A stretch of DNA of 64,000 bases from Candidatus Contendibacter odensensis (GTDB lineage Bacteria > Pseudomonadota > Gammaproteobacteria > Competibacterales > Competibacteraceae). The notes beneath the pieces are model-generated. The model was not told the DNA's origin. It saw only the letters and a list, made by a program, of their open reading frames with translations, and ran no database searches. Positions 1-9,844 of the stretch are shown piece by piece. Each line of letters begins with the position of its first letter. Position 1 is the stretch's first letter. The stretch covers positions 124,001-188,000 of the forward strand of contig PDTV01000004.1 of NCBI GenBank assembly GCA_002747185.1. The letters run 5' to 3'. A program made the position numbers and the translations under genes.

Positions 1-1253
1 TGGTAGCAGCCGGTGAGTACGTATTACTGGATGTCGGGCAAGCTGGAAAAAATGCAGTAACTGTCTGGGCACAAAACGGTACGGCGAGGCAAGCGTATAT
101 CGCTCAGGTTGAACAGCGTGATAATAAATACTTATTGCCCGCAGCAAAAAATGAAGCACGTCATTTTTGGGTTACACGTCAGGCTGAGCGACCAGAAATC
201 CATGCGGGCGTACCTGGAGCACTGAAGAGAACGGCGCGAAAAACCAATTATCTGATTATTACCCATCCCTTTTTTCAAGGATCGGCTTTGCAGGAATTGG
301 TTTCACTTCAGCAAGCACGGGGTTATCGCGTTGAGGTGGTTGATGTCGAGCGTATTTATGCTGCGTATAGCGATCACCAGCCCTCAGCAGCGGCTATAGA
401 TGCTTTTATTGATGCGAGTGCTGTACGCGGCAGACTGGATAAGGTTTTGTTGCTGGGTGGGAGTTGTCGTGACACGCTGGGTTATGAAAATAGCGCTTGT
501 GTTGATTACGTACCAACCCATTATCTCGCTGTTGGTTCTTTGGTCACATATGCACCTAGCGATACATTGTATGGCGATATTGATGGGGACCATATACCTG
601 ATCTTGCCGTCGGTCGCTGGCCATTACGCACTCGCGATGACTTGTCCCGCCTGTTGAATAAGCAGTATGAGTATCAGGCAGATCACAGTGGCTTGTTTGT
701 ATCCGGTACTGATGGGTTTGGTGTGCCTCATGGGGATATGAGTGCTGCGTTGACTGACTGGAGTGTGGACTATTCCTCTATGGATGATCAAGGTGAGCGG
801 GTACGGCAACGCTTGCTGGATGCGTTCAACGATCCGCAAGGCATAGGCTTAATCAGTATGCTGGGTCATACCAGCTATGCTGTGTGGAATTTCAACCCGA
901 TTCTGTTACGCGGCAGTGATGCAGCTAACCTGACCGGCGCACCGACAGTGGTCACGCAATGGGGGTGCTGGAATAGCTATTTTGTTCACCCGGCATACGA
1001 CACACTGGCGCAGGCGTTATTGCTGGATAGTACCGCAGGTGCGGTTGCAACGGTTGGTTCGTCCAGTCTTGGCAATCTGAACAGTTATATTACCCTGGGT
1101 CGTGTTTTTTTCGAGAAACTTGATCAGGGTGGCGAGTTAGGTGAAATATTGCTTTCAGCACAACGTGAAATCGCACAGGCCAGGCCAGGACTGATTGAGG
1201 AATTACTGATTATTAATAATTTGGGTGATCCAGCACTACAAATGGGTCACTAG
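1..1253 (+). CDS. Gingipain-like C25 family cysteine peptidase, 5' end outside window
   Basis: The frame is open from the window edge (first whole codon at position 3) to the TAG at 1251, so this is the C-terminal ~416 residues of a longer protein; an internal TTG at 135 is not the start. The first ~85 residues look like a beta-rich linker. The rest follows the peptidase C25 pattern: a beta strand YLIITHPFF, then IYAAYSDHQPS, DLAVGRWP, the catalytic histidine in GHTSYAVW (codon 867-869) and the catalytic cysteine in QWGCWNSYF (codon 966-968). Family members are secreted or surface cysteine endopeptidases. No C-terminal sorting domain follows the catalytic region. The family is secure; the substrate is unknown. 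Confidence 0.8.
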   Translation, partial: VAAGEYVLLDVGQAGKNAVTVWAQNGTARQAYIAQVEQRDNKYLLPAAKNEARHFWVTRQAERPEIHAGVPGALKRTARKTNYLIITHPFFQGSALQELVSLQQARGYRVEVVDVERIYAAYSDHQPSAAAIDAFIDASAVRGRLDKVLLLGGSCRDTLGYENSACVDYVPTHYLAVGSLVTYAPSDTLYGDIDGDHIPDLAVGRWPLRTRDDLSRLLNKQYEYQADHSGLFVSGTDGFGVPHGDMSAALTDWSVDYSSMDDQGERVRQRLLDAFNDPQGIGLISMLGHTSYAVWNFNPILLRGSDAANLTGAPTVVTQWGCWNSYFVHPAYDTLAQALLLDSTAGAVATVGSSSLGNLNSYITLGRVFFEKLDQGGELGEILLSAQREIAQARPGLIEELLIINNLGDPALQMGH

Positions 1254-1330
1254 TGTGGGTTCAATTTTGATAATGATCTGATCGCTGTAGTAATGCGTAC
1301 GTAGCCCGCTGGTCTTCTATAAATTTAGGA

Positions 1331-1492
1331 GTTGCCACAGACGCTTCGCGCCTGCGGCAACGGGGCGGCGGATTCCATCCGCGTGTTGCTTGGCGCTTCG
1401 CGCCGCACAACAACGCGGATCAAGCCGACATCGGCCGTCAAAGCCTTTAGCTTTTCCGACCTCGCGGCTTATCCACCGCCCCGTTACGCAAC
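1331..1492. repeat. Structured intergenic repeat, family 1, copy 1
   Basis: This lies in the 443-bp gap between the C25 peptidase gene and rsmI. It is a nested set of palindromes: a hairpin opening with GTTGCC and closing with GGCAAC around GCTTCGCGC; an outer stem AACGGGGCGG/CCGCCCCGTT; an inner stem ATCCGCGT/AACGCGGAT with GGCGCTTCGCGCC at its tip; and AAAGC/GCTTT. The same architecture recurs at 13293-13452. The arms differ between copies but still pair. Sequence to 1610 adds an outer AGGAGTT/AACTCCT pair. No reading frame here looks like a real protein. The rest of the gap holds nothing else recognisable. Confidence 0.75.
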
Positions 1493-1696
1493 TGCTATGA
1501 CGCGGGTGTCAGCTGGTTTGAAGCTAAAAAAGCGATCATCCGGCTGGCTGTTTGTGCCTGTTGAGCTCACCTGCTTTACACGCTAACCTCAACTGCGTAA
1601 CTCCTGAAATTATCAGAAGAAAAAATTAAAACCACTATCTGGAGTGTGACAAAAGCATGACGGGTAAAACGGATATGTATGGCGGATGTCTGTATG

Positions 1697-2557
1697 CTAT
1701 GGATTATCTGTATCGTTTTTTAGTTTTACTGCCAGTTCGTACAAGGGCTTTTTGCGTAAACCGGTTAACTTGACTGCAACCGCAGCTGCGCGGGTTGGTG
1801 GTAGCTCGGCCAGTAGTGCTGTTAGCAATTGGCGGTTCTCGATGGTATCGGTTGCACGCACCGGTGGCGATGCACCCTGTGCTACAACCACGAATTCGCC
1901 TCGGCAATGGTTGGGGTCAGCGTTGATCCATACACACAGTCGATCCAGGGTATCGTAATGAATGCCCTCAAATCGCTTGGTTAGCTCACGGGCGATGGTC
2001 GCAGGACGGTCGTGACCTAGTATCCTGGCCAGGTCAGGCAACATCTCGGCGATGCGGTGGCTGGATTCAAAAAAGACCAGCGTGCGAGTTTCCCGTGCCA
2101 GCATCTGCAAGCGTTCACGACGGGCATGGCTTTTGGCGGGCAGGAAACCTTCAAATATAAATCGATCCGTGGGTAAGCCAGCAACTGACAGCGCCGCGAG
2201 CAAACTGCTTGCTCCCGGGATGGGAATGACCGGCAATTTGTGCTGGCGTAACTCACGTACCAGTACAAAACCCGGATCACTGATCAAGGGTGTTCCTGCA
2301 TCCGATACCAGCGCCAGTGCCTTACCTTCACCTAACAAGCGCACCACGTGCTTTAGTCGTCCACGCTCATTGTGATCGTGTAATGACAGGAGTGGTGTTT
2401 CAATACCGAAATGCCGTAACAGTTGTCCGGTATGGCGGGTATCTTCAGCAGCGATGCAATCCACTTCCCGTAATACCCGCAGGGCGCGGGCACTGATATC
2501 CTCTAAATTACCGATGGGGGTTGCCACCACATACAAAGTACCGGATTCGACGGCCAT
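1697..2557 (-). CDS. rsmI: 16S rRNA (cytidine-1402 2'-O)-methyltransferase RsmI
   Basis: A 286-residue protein of normal length. It is a tetrapyrrole-methylase-fold SAM enzyme that 2'-O-methylates C1402 in the ribosomal P site. Family motifs are clear: GTLYVVATPIGNLEDIS at the N terminus, AAEDTRHT, LVSDAGTPLISDPG, the SAM-site IPGASSLLAALS, and FESSHRI. It diverges from yraN across about 50 bp, an arrangement seen in many gammaproteobacteria; the lpoA gene that often sits between them is absent. The ATG at 2557 gives the canonical N terminus. Confidence 0.95.
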   Translation of the reverse strand: MAVESGTLYVVATPIGNLEDISARALRVLREVDCIAAEDTRHTGQLLRHFGIETPLLSLHDHNERGRLKHVVRLLGEGKALALVSDAGTPLISDPGFVLVRELRQHKLPVIPIPGASSLLAALSVAGLPTDRFIFEGFLPAKSHARRERLQMLARETRTLVFFESSHRIAEMLPDLARILGHDRPATIARELTKRFEGIHYDTLDRLCVWINADPNHCRGEFVVVAQGASPPVRATDTIENRQLLTALLAELPPTRAAAVAVKLTGLRKKPLYELAVKLKNDTDNP

Positions 2558-2607
2558 ATACTTAACCTCTACAATGCGCGGGTTTGAAAATTCACTGATT
2601 TATTTCG

Positions 2608-2982
2608 ATGCCGGGAATGGTCATGGTCAACCGTGTCGCTCAGGGAAATGCCGCTGAGGATTTGGCGTGCCGTTATTTGCAAGCGTGCGGCCTGACCCTG
2701 GTAGCGCGTAATTTTCGTTGCCGTGGTGGTGAACTGGATTTGATTATGCGCGACAGCGATTATCTGGTGTTTGTCGAGGTTCGCAGTCGTCGTCACAATC
2801 GTTATGGTACACCGGCTGAGTCGGTCACTCGCCGCAAGCAACAGCGCCTGCTGCGGGCGGCGACGGTCTATCTGCAACGCCAGCGCATTGAACCGCCATG
2901 TCGCTTTGATGTTGTCGCTGTCCTCCAGGCTAATTCTAAGCCACACATCGAATGGATTCGTGATGCCTTCCAGCTTAGTTGA
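2608..2982 (+). CDS. yraN: YraN / UPF0102 family endonuclease-like protein
   Basis: About 124 residues. The UPF0102 signature is present: [12 protein letters not shown], then [13 protein letters not shown] and VFVEVRSR, which match the E...GELDLI...FVEVK pattern of restriction-endonuclease-like folds. Cellular role is not settled for the family. ATGs at 2608, 2617 and 2623 are all possible starts; the GGGA at 2613-2616 favours 2623. The stop codon is 41 bp before the metH start, so the two are probably cotranscribed. Confidence 0.88.
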   Translation: MPGMVMVNRVAQGNAAEDLACRYLQACGLTLVARNFRCRGGELDLIMRDSDYLVFVEVRSRRHNRYGTPAESVTRRKQQRLLRAATVYLQRQRIEPPCRFDVVAVLQANSKPHIEWIRDAFQLS

Positions 2983-3023
2983 ATGATTGCCTTTTATTGC
3001 CGAATGTACTGAGAGCCTTGCTG

Positions 3024-6000
3024 ATGACTGTTGATCGTACCGCTGAGTTGCATGACCTGCTGGCTCGTCGCATCCTGATTCTTGATGGTGCGATGGGCAC
3101 GATGATCCAGAGTTACCATTTGCAAGAGAGCGACTATCGCGGCGAGCGCTTCCACAATTGGCCGATTGATCTCAAAGGTAACAATGATCTGTTGGCGCTG
3201 ACGCAACCGGCAATTTTGAGCGAAATCCATACAGCCTATCTGGACGCCGGTGCAGATATCATCGAAACCAATACCTTTAATTCCACATCAATTTCCATGC
3301 ACGATTACGGCATGGAAGCACTGGTGCCGGAACTCAATCGGGAAGCGGCACGACTCGCACGAACTGCGGCTGATGCGTTTACCGCCCGCAATCCAGATCG
3401 CCCACGATTTGTTGCCGGTGTATTGGGGCCGACCAGCCGCACCGCCAGCTTGTCACCCGATGTCAATAATCCTGGATTTCGCAATATCGAGTTTGATCAG
3501 TTGGTGACGACCTACACGGAAGCTGCGCAGGCGCTGGTAGAGGGTGGGGTGGATATCCTGCTGGTCGAGACCATTTTTGATACCTTGAATGCCAAGGCAG
3601 CGCTGTTTGCTATCGAGCAATTTTTTACTGATCGGGGTGGCCGCCTGCCGGTGATGATTTCCGGTACGATTGCCGACGTGTCCGGGCGCACGCTTTCAGG
3701 GCAGACCACCGAGGCATTCTGGAATTCGCTGTGTCATATTCGTCCGCTGTCTTTTGGTCTCAACTGTGCGTTGGGTGCGACCCAGCTTCGCCCCTATATC
3801 GCTGAGTTGGCGCGAATTGCTGATACCTATGTTTCGGTTCATCCCAATGCCGGCTTGCCCAATGCCTTTGGTGAATATGATGAAACCCCGGAAATGATGG
3901 CAACCACGCTGCTTGAGTTCGCGGAAAGCGGTTTTCTGAATATTGTCGGGGGGTGTTGTGGCACAACACCTGATCATATTCGTGCGATCGTTGAAGCCGT
4001 TGGTGATATGCCACCGCGTGTTATTCCGGCTATTGAGCCCCGTTGCCGGTTGGCCGGACTGGAGCCGCTCAACATTGGTGCCGATTCATTGTTCATCAAT
4101 GTCGGTGAACGTACCAATGTCACCGGTTCTGCCAGGTTCAAGCGGTTGATCAAATCCGGTGATTATGATGCAGCACTTGATGTCGCCCGCCAGCAAGTCG
4201 AAAACGGTGCTCAGATTATTGATATCAATATGGATGAAGGGATGCTCGATTCACAGGAAGCGATGGTGACGTTTTTCAACCTGATTGCGGCCGAGCCGGA
4301 TATCAGCCGGGTACCGGTGATGATCGACTCATCGAAGTGGACAATTCTGGAAGCGGGTCTGAAGCATTTTCAGGGTAAGCCGGTCGTCAATTCAATCAGC
4401 CTCAAGGAAGGTGAGGCGGTATTTGTGCGACAAGCGCGGCTCATTCGTCAATACGGTGCAGCGGCTATCGTGATGGCCTTTGACGAAGAGGGGCAGGCCG
4501 ATACCGCAAGCCGTAAGTTTGCTATCTGTCAACGTGCATATCAGATTTTGACCGAGCAACTGGATTTTCCACCACAAGACATTATTTTCGATCCCAACAT
4601 TTTTGCCGTTGCGACCGGCATTGAAGAGCATAACCGTTATGCACTGGATTTCATTGAGGCGATACGGCAGATTAAAGCAGCCTTGCCCCATGCCCTGGTT
4701 TCGGGCGGGGTGTCTAATGTCTCTTTTTCGTTCCGAGGCAATAATCCGGTACGTGAAGCGATTCATTCCGTGTTTCTTTATCATGCTGTTGATGTCGGCA
4801 TGGATATGGGTATCGTCAACGCCGGACAACTGGCGATTTATGAGGATATCCCTGTTGAGTTACGTGAACGGGTTGCTGATGTAATTCTTGATCGTCGTGC
4901 CGACGCGACCGAACGCTTGCTGGCGATTGCCGATCAGTACAAGGGTGATGGCAGCACCACCGAAGCGAAACGTGAAACCCAGGATTGGCGTGCGTGGTCG
5001 GCAATCAAGCGATTGGAGTATGCTCTGGTCAAGGGCATTGATGAATTTATTGAGGCGGACACCGAAGAAACCCGCCAACAATGTGAACGTCCCTTACAGG
5101 TTATTGAAGGGCCGCTGATGGCCGGTATGAACACGGTCGGTGATTTGTTCGGCGCGGGTAAAATGTTCTTGCCGCAAGTCGTTAAATCGGCACGGGTGAT
5201 GAAAAAAGCCGTGGCTTACCTGATTCCGTTTATCGAAGCAGAACAGGCCGAAGGCGAGCGCCGTTCCAACGGGCGCATTGTGTTGGCTACGGTGAAGGGC
5301 GATGTGCATGATATTGGCAAGAATATCGTAGGTGTCGTACTCCAGTGTAATAACTTTGAAGTGATCGATTTGGGTGTGATGGTGCCCGCGCAGCGTATTC
5401 TTGATACGGCGCGCGAGCATGATGCTGATATGGTGGGTTTATCGGGGTTAATTACCCCGTCGCTGGATGAAATGGTCAATGTCGCCAGCGAAATGAGTCG
5501 GCAGAACTTTACCGTGCCCTTGTTGATTGGTGGCGCAACCACCTCAGTGATGCACACAGCGGTGAAGATCGATCCGCAGTATGCCGAGCCGGTGGTGTAC
5601 GTGAAAGATGCTTCCCGCGCGGTGGGGGTGGCGCAAAACCTGGTGAGCAGCAATACTCGTGTGGAGTACACGACGCGACTTAAGGAAGATTATGCCCAGA
5701 AACGGTTGCAACATGCCAATCGCCGGAATCGTGAAGCCTTGGTGCCGCTGAAGCAGGCCTGTGCCAATCGGCCCGTAATTGATTGGGCGAATTACAGTCC
5801 CCCGCGTCCCCATACCCTGGGCATACAGGTATTTGATGATTATCCATTGGCAGAACTGGTGGAACGGATTGACTGGACACCATTTTTTCAGGCTTGGGAG
5901 CTACGTGGCCGTTATCCGGCCATTTTCGATGACCCTGAAGCAGGTGAGCAGGCACAACAATTGTTTGCTGATGCCCGGGTGATGCTGGAACACGTGGTTG

Positions 6001-6731
6001 CTGAACAGTGGCTCAAGGCACGGGCAGTGATCGGTATTTTTCCTGCCCATCGCAGCGGTGATAACGATATTGTATTGTATACCGATGATAGTCGCGAGCG
6101 TGTGTGTGTGAACCTGCATCACCTGCGCCAGCAGGGTGTAAAGCCCCGAGGTAAGCCCCATTACTGTTTGGCTGACTGGATTGCGCCGGTTGAGTCAGGT
6201 ATTGCTGACTATTTAGGTGCTTTTGCAGTGACTGCCGGTATCGGTATTGATGAACGGGTGCTTGAATTTGAGCGGAATCATGATGATTACAGTGCCATTA
6301 TGCTAAAAGGGCTGGCTGATCGATTGGCAGAAGCCCTGGCTGAGCGGATCCATGAGCATGTACGGCGTGAAATTTGGGGTTACGCCACCGACGAGCGTCT
6401 GTCTAATGAAGAGATTATTGCCGAAAAATACTGCGGCATTCGTCCAGCGCCAGGTTATCCAGCGTGTCCTGATCACACTGAGAAAGCATTGCTATGGCAG
6501 CTACTGGATGTCAGTAACAATGCTGATATTCATTTGACAGAGCATTTTGCGATGATGCCGGCAGCGGCTGTCAGTGGCTGGTATTTCAGCCATCCCGAAG
6601 CCCGTTATTTCGGCGTGGGGCGGCTGAGCCGTGATCAGGTTGCGGATTATGCGCGGCGTAAGCGCTGGACGATAGCGGACGCAGAGAAGTGGTTAGCGCC
6701 AAATTTAGGGTATGAGCCCGAGGAGGCATAA
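3024..6731 (+). CDS. metH: Cobalamin-dependent methionine synthase
   Basis: A 1235-residue protein, close to the usual length of MetH, which transfers methyl from methyltetrahydrofolate to homocysteine through cob(I)alamin. All four modules are visible: the homocysteine domain with zinc ligands in GLNCALG and GGCCGTT (C311, C312), the pterin domain ([13 protein letters not shown]), the B12 domain with DVHDIG (lower-ligand H762) and [10 protein letters not shown], and the C-terminal SAM-reactivation domain ending in [11 protein letters not shown]. An upstream TTG at 2979 overlaps the yraN stop, but the ATG at 3024 gives the usual N terminus. There is no riboswitch here. The cobalamin-uptake operon at 33-38 kb is the likely source of its cofactor. 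Confidence 0.97.
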   Translation: MTVDRTAELHDLLARRILILDGAMGTMIQSYHLQESDYRGERFHNWPIDLKGNNDLLALTQPAILSEIHTAYLDAGADIIETNTFNSTSISMHDYGMEALVPELNREAARLARTAADAFTARNPDRPRFVAGVLGPTSRTASLSPDVNNPGFRNIEFDQLVTTYTEAAQALVEGGVDILLVETIFDTLNAKAALFAIEQFFTDRGGRLPVMISGTIADVSGRTLSGQTTEAFWNSLCHIRPLSFGLNCALGATQLRPYIAELARIADTYVSVHPNAGLPNAFGEYDETPEMMATTLLEFAESGFLNIVGGCCGTTPDHIRAIVEAVGDMPPRVIPAIEPRCRLAGLEPLNIGADSLFINVGERTNVTGSARFKRLIKSGDYDAALDVARQQVENGAQIIDINMDEGMLDSQEAMVTFFNLIAAEPDISRVPVMIDSSKWTILEAGLKHFQGKPVVNSISLKEGEAVFVRQARLIRQYGAAAIVMAFDEEGQADTASRKFAICQRAYQILTEQLDFPPQDIIFDPNIFAVATGIEEHNRYALDFIEAIRQIKAALPHALVSGGVSNVSFSFRGNNPVREAIHSVFLYHAVDVGMDMGIVNAGQLAIYEDIPVELRERVADVILDRRADATERLLAIADQYKGDGSTTEAKRETQDWRAWSAIKRLEYALVKGIDEFIEADTEETRQQCERPLQVIEGPLMAGMNTVGDLFGAGKMFLPQVVKSARVMKKAVAYLIPFIEAEQAEGERRSNGRIVLATVKGDVHDIGKNIVGVVLQCNNFEVIDLGVMVPAQRILDTAREHDADMVGLSGLITPSLDEMVNVASEMSRQNFTVPLLIGGATTSVMHTAVKIDPQYAEPVVYVKDASRAVGVAQNLVSSNTRVEYTTRLKEDYAQKRLQHANRRNREALVPLKQACANRPVIDWANYSPPRPHTLGIQVFDDYPLAELVERIDWTPFFQAWELRGRYPAIFDDPEAGEQAQQLFADARVMLEHVVAEQWLKARAVIGIFPAHRSGDNDIVLYTDDSRERVCVNLHHLRQQGVKPRGKPHYCLADWIAPVESGIADYLGAFAVTAGIGIDERVLEFERNHDDYSAIMLKGLADRLAEALAERIHEHVRREIWGYATDERLSNEEIIAEKYCGIRPAPGYPACPDHTEKALLWQLLDVSNNADIHLTEHFAMMPAAAVSGWYFSHPEARYFGVGRLSRDQVADYARRKRWTIADAEKWLAPNLGYEPEEA

Positions 6732-6764
6732 TCACAAATGAATGAGGTATTGCCGGGTATCGTG

Positions 6765-7415
6765 TCAGTTGAACAGCGTGTCAAGGTCGACCCATTCGGC
6801 TGCCGGGTCGGCGCTGATGCGGGTGATTTTGTTTTCTAAGTCAGCCCACATGGGCTCATTGATCAGTTCGTAACTGTGGCCCCAGAAGAGAAATACGCCA
6901 CCTGTTGCTTTAGTCTGTTCATAGCGGCTCCAGAAGTCTGGTGCTGCGAATCGGCAGCTTACCGCTAATTCAAAAGGATCGATTGCTGGAAAGGGCTGTT
7001 CACATTCTTTCACAGTACGGGCGTAGCCGTGACCAGCTTCACAGACTGCGTTCTTAACCATAGGATTGAAACTGCCAAAAGGATAGCAGAATCCCCGCAC
7101 TGGTTGCTGGAACCAGTCCTGCAACCGGTGTCGGCTATCGCGTACTTCCTGTTCCAATGCTGCCGCAGGCAAGTCAGGCAAGTTGGGATGTGTGCCGGAA
7201 TGATTCGTGATTTCAAAGCCGGTGTAAATTTCGGTTATCTCATGCCGACTCAGTCGCCAAACGTCTTTATCACCGTACTGCCATCCGAAAGAACGCTGCG
7301 ATTGATACAGACCCGGATTCAGGTTGAAAGCGGCTTTTGCCTCATAACGGCGCAGCAACTCAACCAGTCGAATATCATCGACAACACCATCATCCCAGCT
7401 TTGGACGACTTTCAT
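6765..7415 (-). CDS. NodB-type polysaccharide deacetylase family protein
   Basis: About 216 residues. NodB-fold metal-dependent de-N-acetylase motifs are present: SWDDG (equivalent of TFDDG, D8/D9), NHSGTHP (the HxxxH metal pair) and GFCYPFGSF. A later FLFWGHSYEL supplies the distal histidine. There is no signal peptide, so action on a cytoplasmic or sugar-nucleotide-linked substrate is possible. Start choice: ATG 7415 follows AAAGAG at good spacing; an ATG at 7439 would overlap the stop of the XRE gene but has no ribosome site. It is probably cotranscribed with that regulator. Substrate unknown. Confidence 0.75.
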   Translation of the reverse strand: MKVVQSWDDGVVDDIRLVELLRRYEAKAAFNLNPGLYQSQRSFGWQYGDKDVWRLSRHEITEIYTGFEITNHSGTHPNLPDLPAAALEQEVRDSRHRLQDWFQQPVRGFCYPFGSFNPMVKNAVCEAGHGYARTVKECEQPFPAIDPFELAVSCRFAAPDFWSRYEQTKATGGVFLFWGHSYELINEPMWADLENKITRISADPAAEWVDLDTLFN

Positions 7416-7432
7416 GGTGTGCTCTTTTAAAG

Positions 7433-7783
7433 CTACCATTCGCTATTGCGAACTTCGAGCACCAGCGCAGTCAGTTGCTCATCAGGTGCATCCTGTAAAC
7501 CACGGATCAATTCGGCAAACAAAACAGGTCGCTTTATAACAATCTCGCGCAGATCGCTGGCAACTTTATTGGCCATTGCCAGTAGCAAGTCAGCATCCTC
7601 TCCCAAATCAGCCGCTAGCCGTCGGATAGTTTCTTCTGATGGAGGTGGTACATCGCCACGCTCAATCTTGCTAAGGTAAGCAGGCTCTACTCCAATCCGT
7701 TGGGCTGTTTGCCGCACTGAATATCGGCGATTGACTTCACGGCGCTGTTCACGAAGCTGCCGGATATAGCTACCGAAACTCAT
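7433..7783 (-). CDS. XRE-family HTH transcriptional regulator
   Basis: A 116-residue protein with an N-terminal lambda-Cro/C1 helix-turn-helix (YSVRQTAQRIGVEPAYLSKIERGDVPPP, about residues 20-48). A C-terminal helical part (LREIVIKRPVLFAELIRGL) probably dimerises. It ends within a few bases of the downstream deacetylase gene, so that gene is its most likely regulatory or cotranscribed partner. GGAG lies about 10 bases before the ATG. A putative sigma-70 promoter is just upstream. Confidence 0.8.
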   Translation of the reverse strand: MSFGSYIRQLREQRREVNRRYSVRQTAQRIGVEPAYLSKIERGDVPPPSEETIRRLAADLGEDADLLLAMANKVASDLREIVIKRPVLFAELIRGLQDAPDEQLTALVLEVRNSEW

Positions 7784-7810
7784 TATTGCTCCATTTAATA
7801 TATAGTGTGC

Positions 7811-7838
7811 ATTATAATAATAGGTAGCAATGGCTCAA
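7811..7838 (-). promoter_or_regulatory. Candidate sigma-70 promoter for the XRE/deacetylase pair
   Basis: Reading the minus strand, TTGAGC (7838-7833) and TATAAT (7816-7811) are 16 bp apart and lie about 28 bp before the XRE start codon. The stretch is very AT-rich. ATTGCT at 7785 and AGCAAT at 7826 form a loose inverted repeat that could be an operator, but one arm overlaps the ribosome site. Confidence 0.45.
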
Positions 7839-7950
7839 AAAACACATGTTTTTTTTAATTTTTTGGGTGGGGATTTTTGTAGGCGTGGCGCAGAAAGGGA
7901 TTGGGTTTGAATCGCAGTGCTATATGTACGTTATACGCTTGTTGCTGTCG

Positions 7951-9699
7951 TTATTGGGAGCGCTCCAGTGCATCGTGTACGCACCGGGTAAGTGTTTCAA
8001 GGGAATACGGCTTTTGCAGGAAACCGAAGAAAGGTTTACCGGTGAAGTGCTGTGCAATATCTGCCTCAGAGTAGCCGCTGGTGAGTAATACACGTACTTT
8101 CGGATTAATTTTTCGCAAATGGTGGAAGGCCTCTTCACCATCCATACAAGGCATGGTGAGATCAAGAAAGACCAGCATGATTTCATCATGTCTGGCCTTA
8201 TACAGATCCAAAGCTTCCCGACCATTGGCGGCAACGAGCACCTGAAATCCGATCCGCTCCAGCATCCGGGTGCCTAATTCCCGTACGGGTTCCTCATCAT
8301 CCACTAACAGTACCGTGCCGTTGCCATGCCATTTATCCTGCTTAAAACGGATTTTTGGCGCAGGTGCCTCGTTACCTTCTATAGCGGGGAACAGAACTTT
8401 GAAGGTTGTACCCTTGCTGGGCTCACTATGAACCCATAAGGTGCCTTGATGTCCGCGCACAATGCCCAGGACTGCCGAAAGACCTAGCCCGCGACCGGTA
8501 AATTTGGTGGTAAAAAAGGGCTCGAAAAGCCGTCTCAAGGTTTCTGCATTCATCCCGAGGCCGGTGTCGGAGACTTCCAGCCAGATGTACAAACCCTCGT
8601 TTAGATTGCTATTCAGGTAAGATGCGGCCAGATAATCGTGGGTGCAGCTCATAACACCCGTTGAAATGGCAATGATCCCGTTCTGTTCACCTATTGCCTC
8701 GGAAGCATTGATAACTAGATTCATGATAATTTGGCGAATCTGGCCGGGATCACCACGCATGGGTGGTATCGAATTGTTTAGATGCAGGCTAAGTGAGGCT
8801 TTCTTGGAAATGGATACTTTAAATAGTGCAATCATTTCCTCTATCAGGTTATTAATCTGGATATTTTCAACAATTAGTTGATTTTTTCCTGAATAGGCCA
8901 GCATTTGTCGGCATAATTCAGCTGCCCGTAGTGACGATTTTTCAATGGCGTGTAGACTGTCGTGCACCGGTGATGAATGCGGTAACTTATCCAGCGCCAG
9001 GCTGGCATTGCCCAAAATGCTGGTTAGGAAATTATTGAAATCGTGAGCAATACCGCCAGCTAGCACGCCCAGACTTTCCAGTTTCTGGGTTTGTTGCATT
9101 TGGCGCTCTAATGCGATTCGTTTGTCTTCAGCATGCTTACGCGCAGTAATATCGGTTACCGATAGTAATAGCAGCGGCCTGTTGGTTTCCTGATGTCCTG
9201 TCAAGGATGCATTGAAACTTGTGCCTTCTATTTGTGCGTAGAATGTCGTGCCCTTTGCGCGCAAGATGGAGACTTCCAGGCTTTTATCTGCCGGATTTTT
9301 GAATAATGCCCGGTAACGGGCGAGAAAGATATGACGGTCGTCATCTCCCATATATTCTGCAAAGGGACTATTGACCAGTTGACTACGATGCGTGTTGGTC
9401 ATGCGACAAAATGTTTCATTCACTTCATGAATCAGGCCGATTTCGTCGAGTGCTAGATAACCCACAGGCGCTCGATGAAATAATAGCGAAAACAGGTTTC
9501 TGGACTGCTCTAGCTCTGACATGATGCGGCGCAGTTCTTCGTTTTGTATTTCCAGCTCAATCTGATGTACCTGTAACTCGTGAACCAGTCTGTGAGTATC
9601 TTCAGCAGAGAGCTTTGGTATATTCAGTTGCCGTTGAGTGGCGCTCGCTTCTGCTGTTTCCCTGAGCTTTTTTGCCATGCTGTTTTTGTCGCACATCAT
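7951..9699 (-). CDS. PAS hybrid sensor histidine kinase with C-terminal receiver domain
   Basis: A 582-residue protein with no membrane segment. In order: an N-terminal coiled segment with VHELQVHQIELEIQNEEL (about 38-55), a PAS domain (about 65-185), a HisKA dimerisation domain with phospho-acceptor H219 in GGIAHDFNN, an HATPase domain (N box NLVINASEAI, G1 DTGLGM, G2 GRGLGLS), and a receiver with VLLVDDEE and phospho-acceptor D513 in FLDLTMP. There is no output domain, so the phosphoryl group must pass to another protein. It lies 146 bp downstream of the CheB-CheR-PAS gene on the same strand, and that protein has no kinase of its own. The signal is unknown. Confidence 0.9.
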   Translation of the reverse strand: MMCDKNSMAKKLRETAEASATQRQLNIPKLSAEDTHRLVHELQVHQIELEIQNEELRRIMSELEQSRNLFSLLFHRAPVGYLALDEIGLIHEVNETFCRMTNTHRSQLVNSPFAEYMGDDDRHIFLARYRALFKNPADKSLEVSILRAKGTTFYAQIEGTSFNASLTGHQETNRPLLLLSVTDITARKHAEDKRIALERQMQQTQKLESLGVLAGGIAHDFNNFLTSILGNASLALDKLPHSSPVHDSLHAIEKSSLRAAELCRQMLAYSGKNQLIVENIQINNLIEEMIALFKVSISKKASLSLHLNNSIPPMRGDPGQIRQIIMNLVINASEAIGEQNGIIAISTGVMSCTHDYLAASYLNSNLNEGLYIWLEVSDTGLGMNAETLRRLFEPFFTTKFTGRGLGLSAVLGIVRGHQGTLWVHSEPSKGTTFKVLFPAIEGNEAPAPKIRFKQDKWHGNGTVLLVDDEEPVRELGTRMLERIGFQVLVAANGREALDLYKARHDEIMLVFLDLTMPCMDGEEAFHHLRKINPKVRVLLTSGYSEADIAQHFTGKPFFGFLQKPYSLETLTRCVHDALERSQ

Positions 9700-9844
9700 G
9701 ATATGTTTTTTATAGCCGTTGCCATGTGGAAGTTGAGTTATAGCCTTTTGTTTTGATGCACAACTTATTCTAGGATAATCTAAAAAAGTGCTATCAGTTA
9801 ATCAGGATTACGCTGTCAACGCTGAAGAGTAATCATCCTGTTTT

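Noticed and set aside
1332..1586. 84-residue plus-strand open frame after the C25 peptidase gene
   Set aside because: It is a translation of the palindromic repeat and lacks a ribosome site and any protein-like pattern.
2569..2946. 125-residue minus-strand open frame over yraN
   Set aside because: yraN on the plus strand has the UPF0102 motifs; the antisense frame has none.
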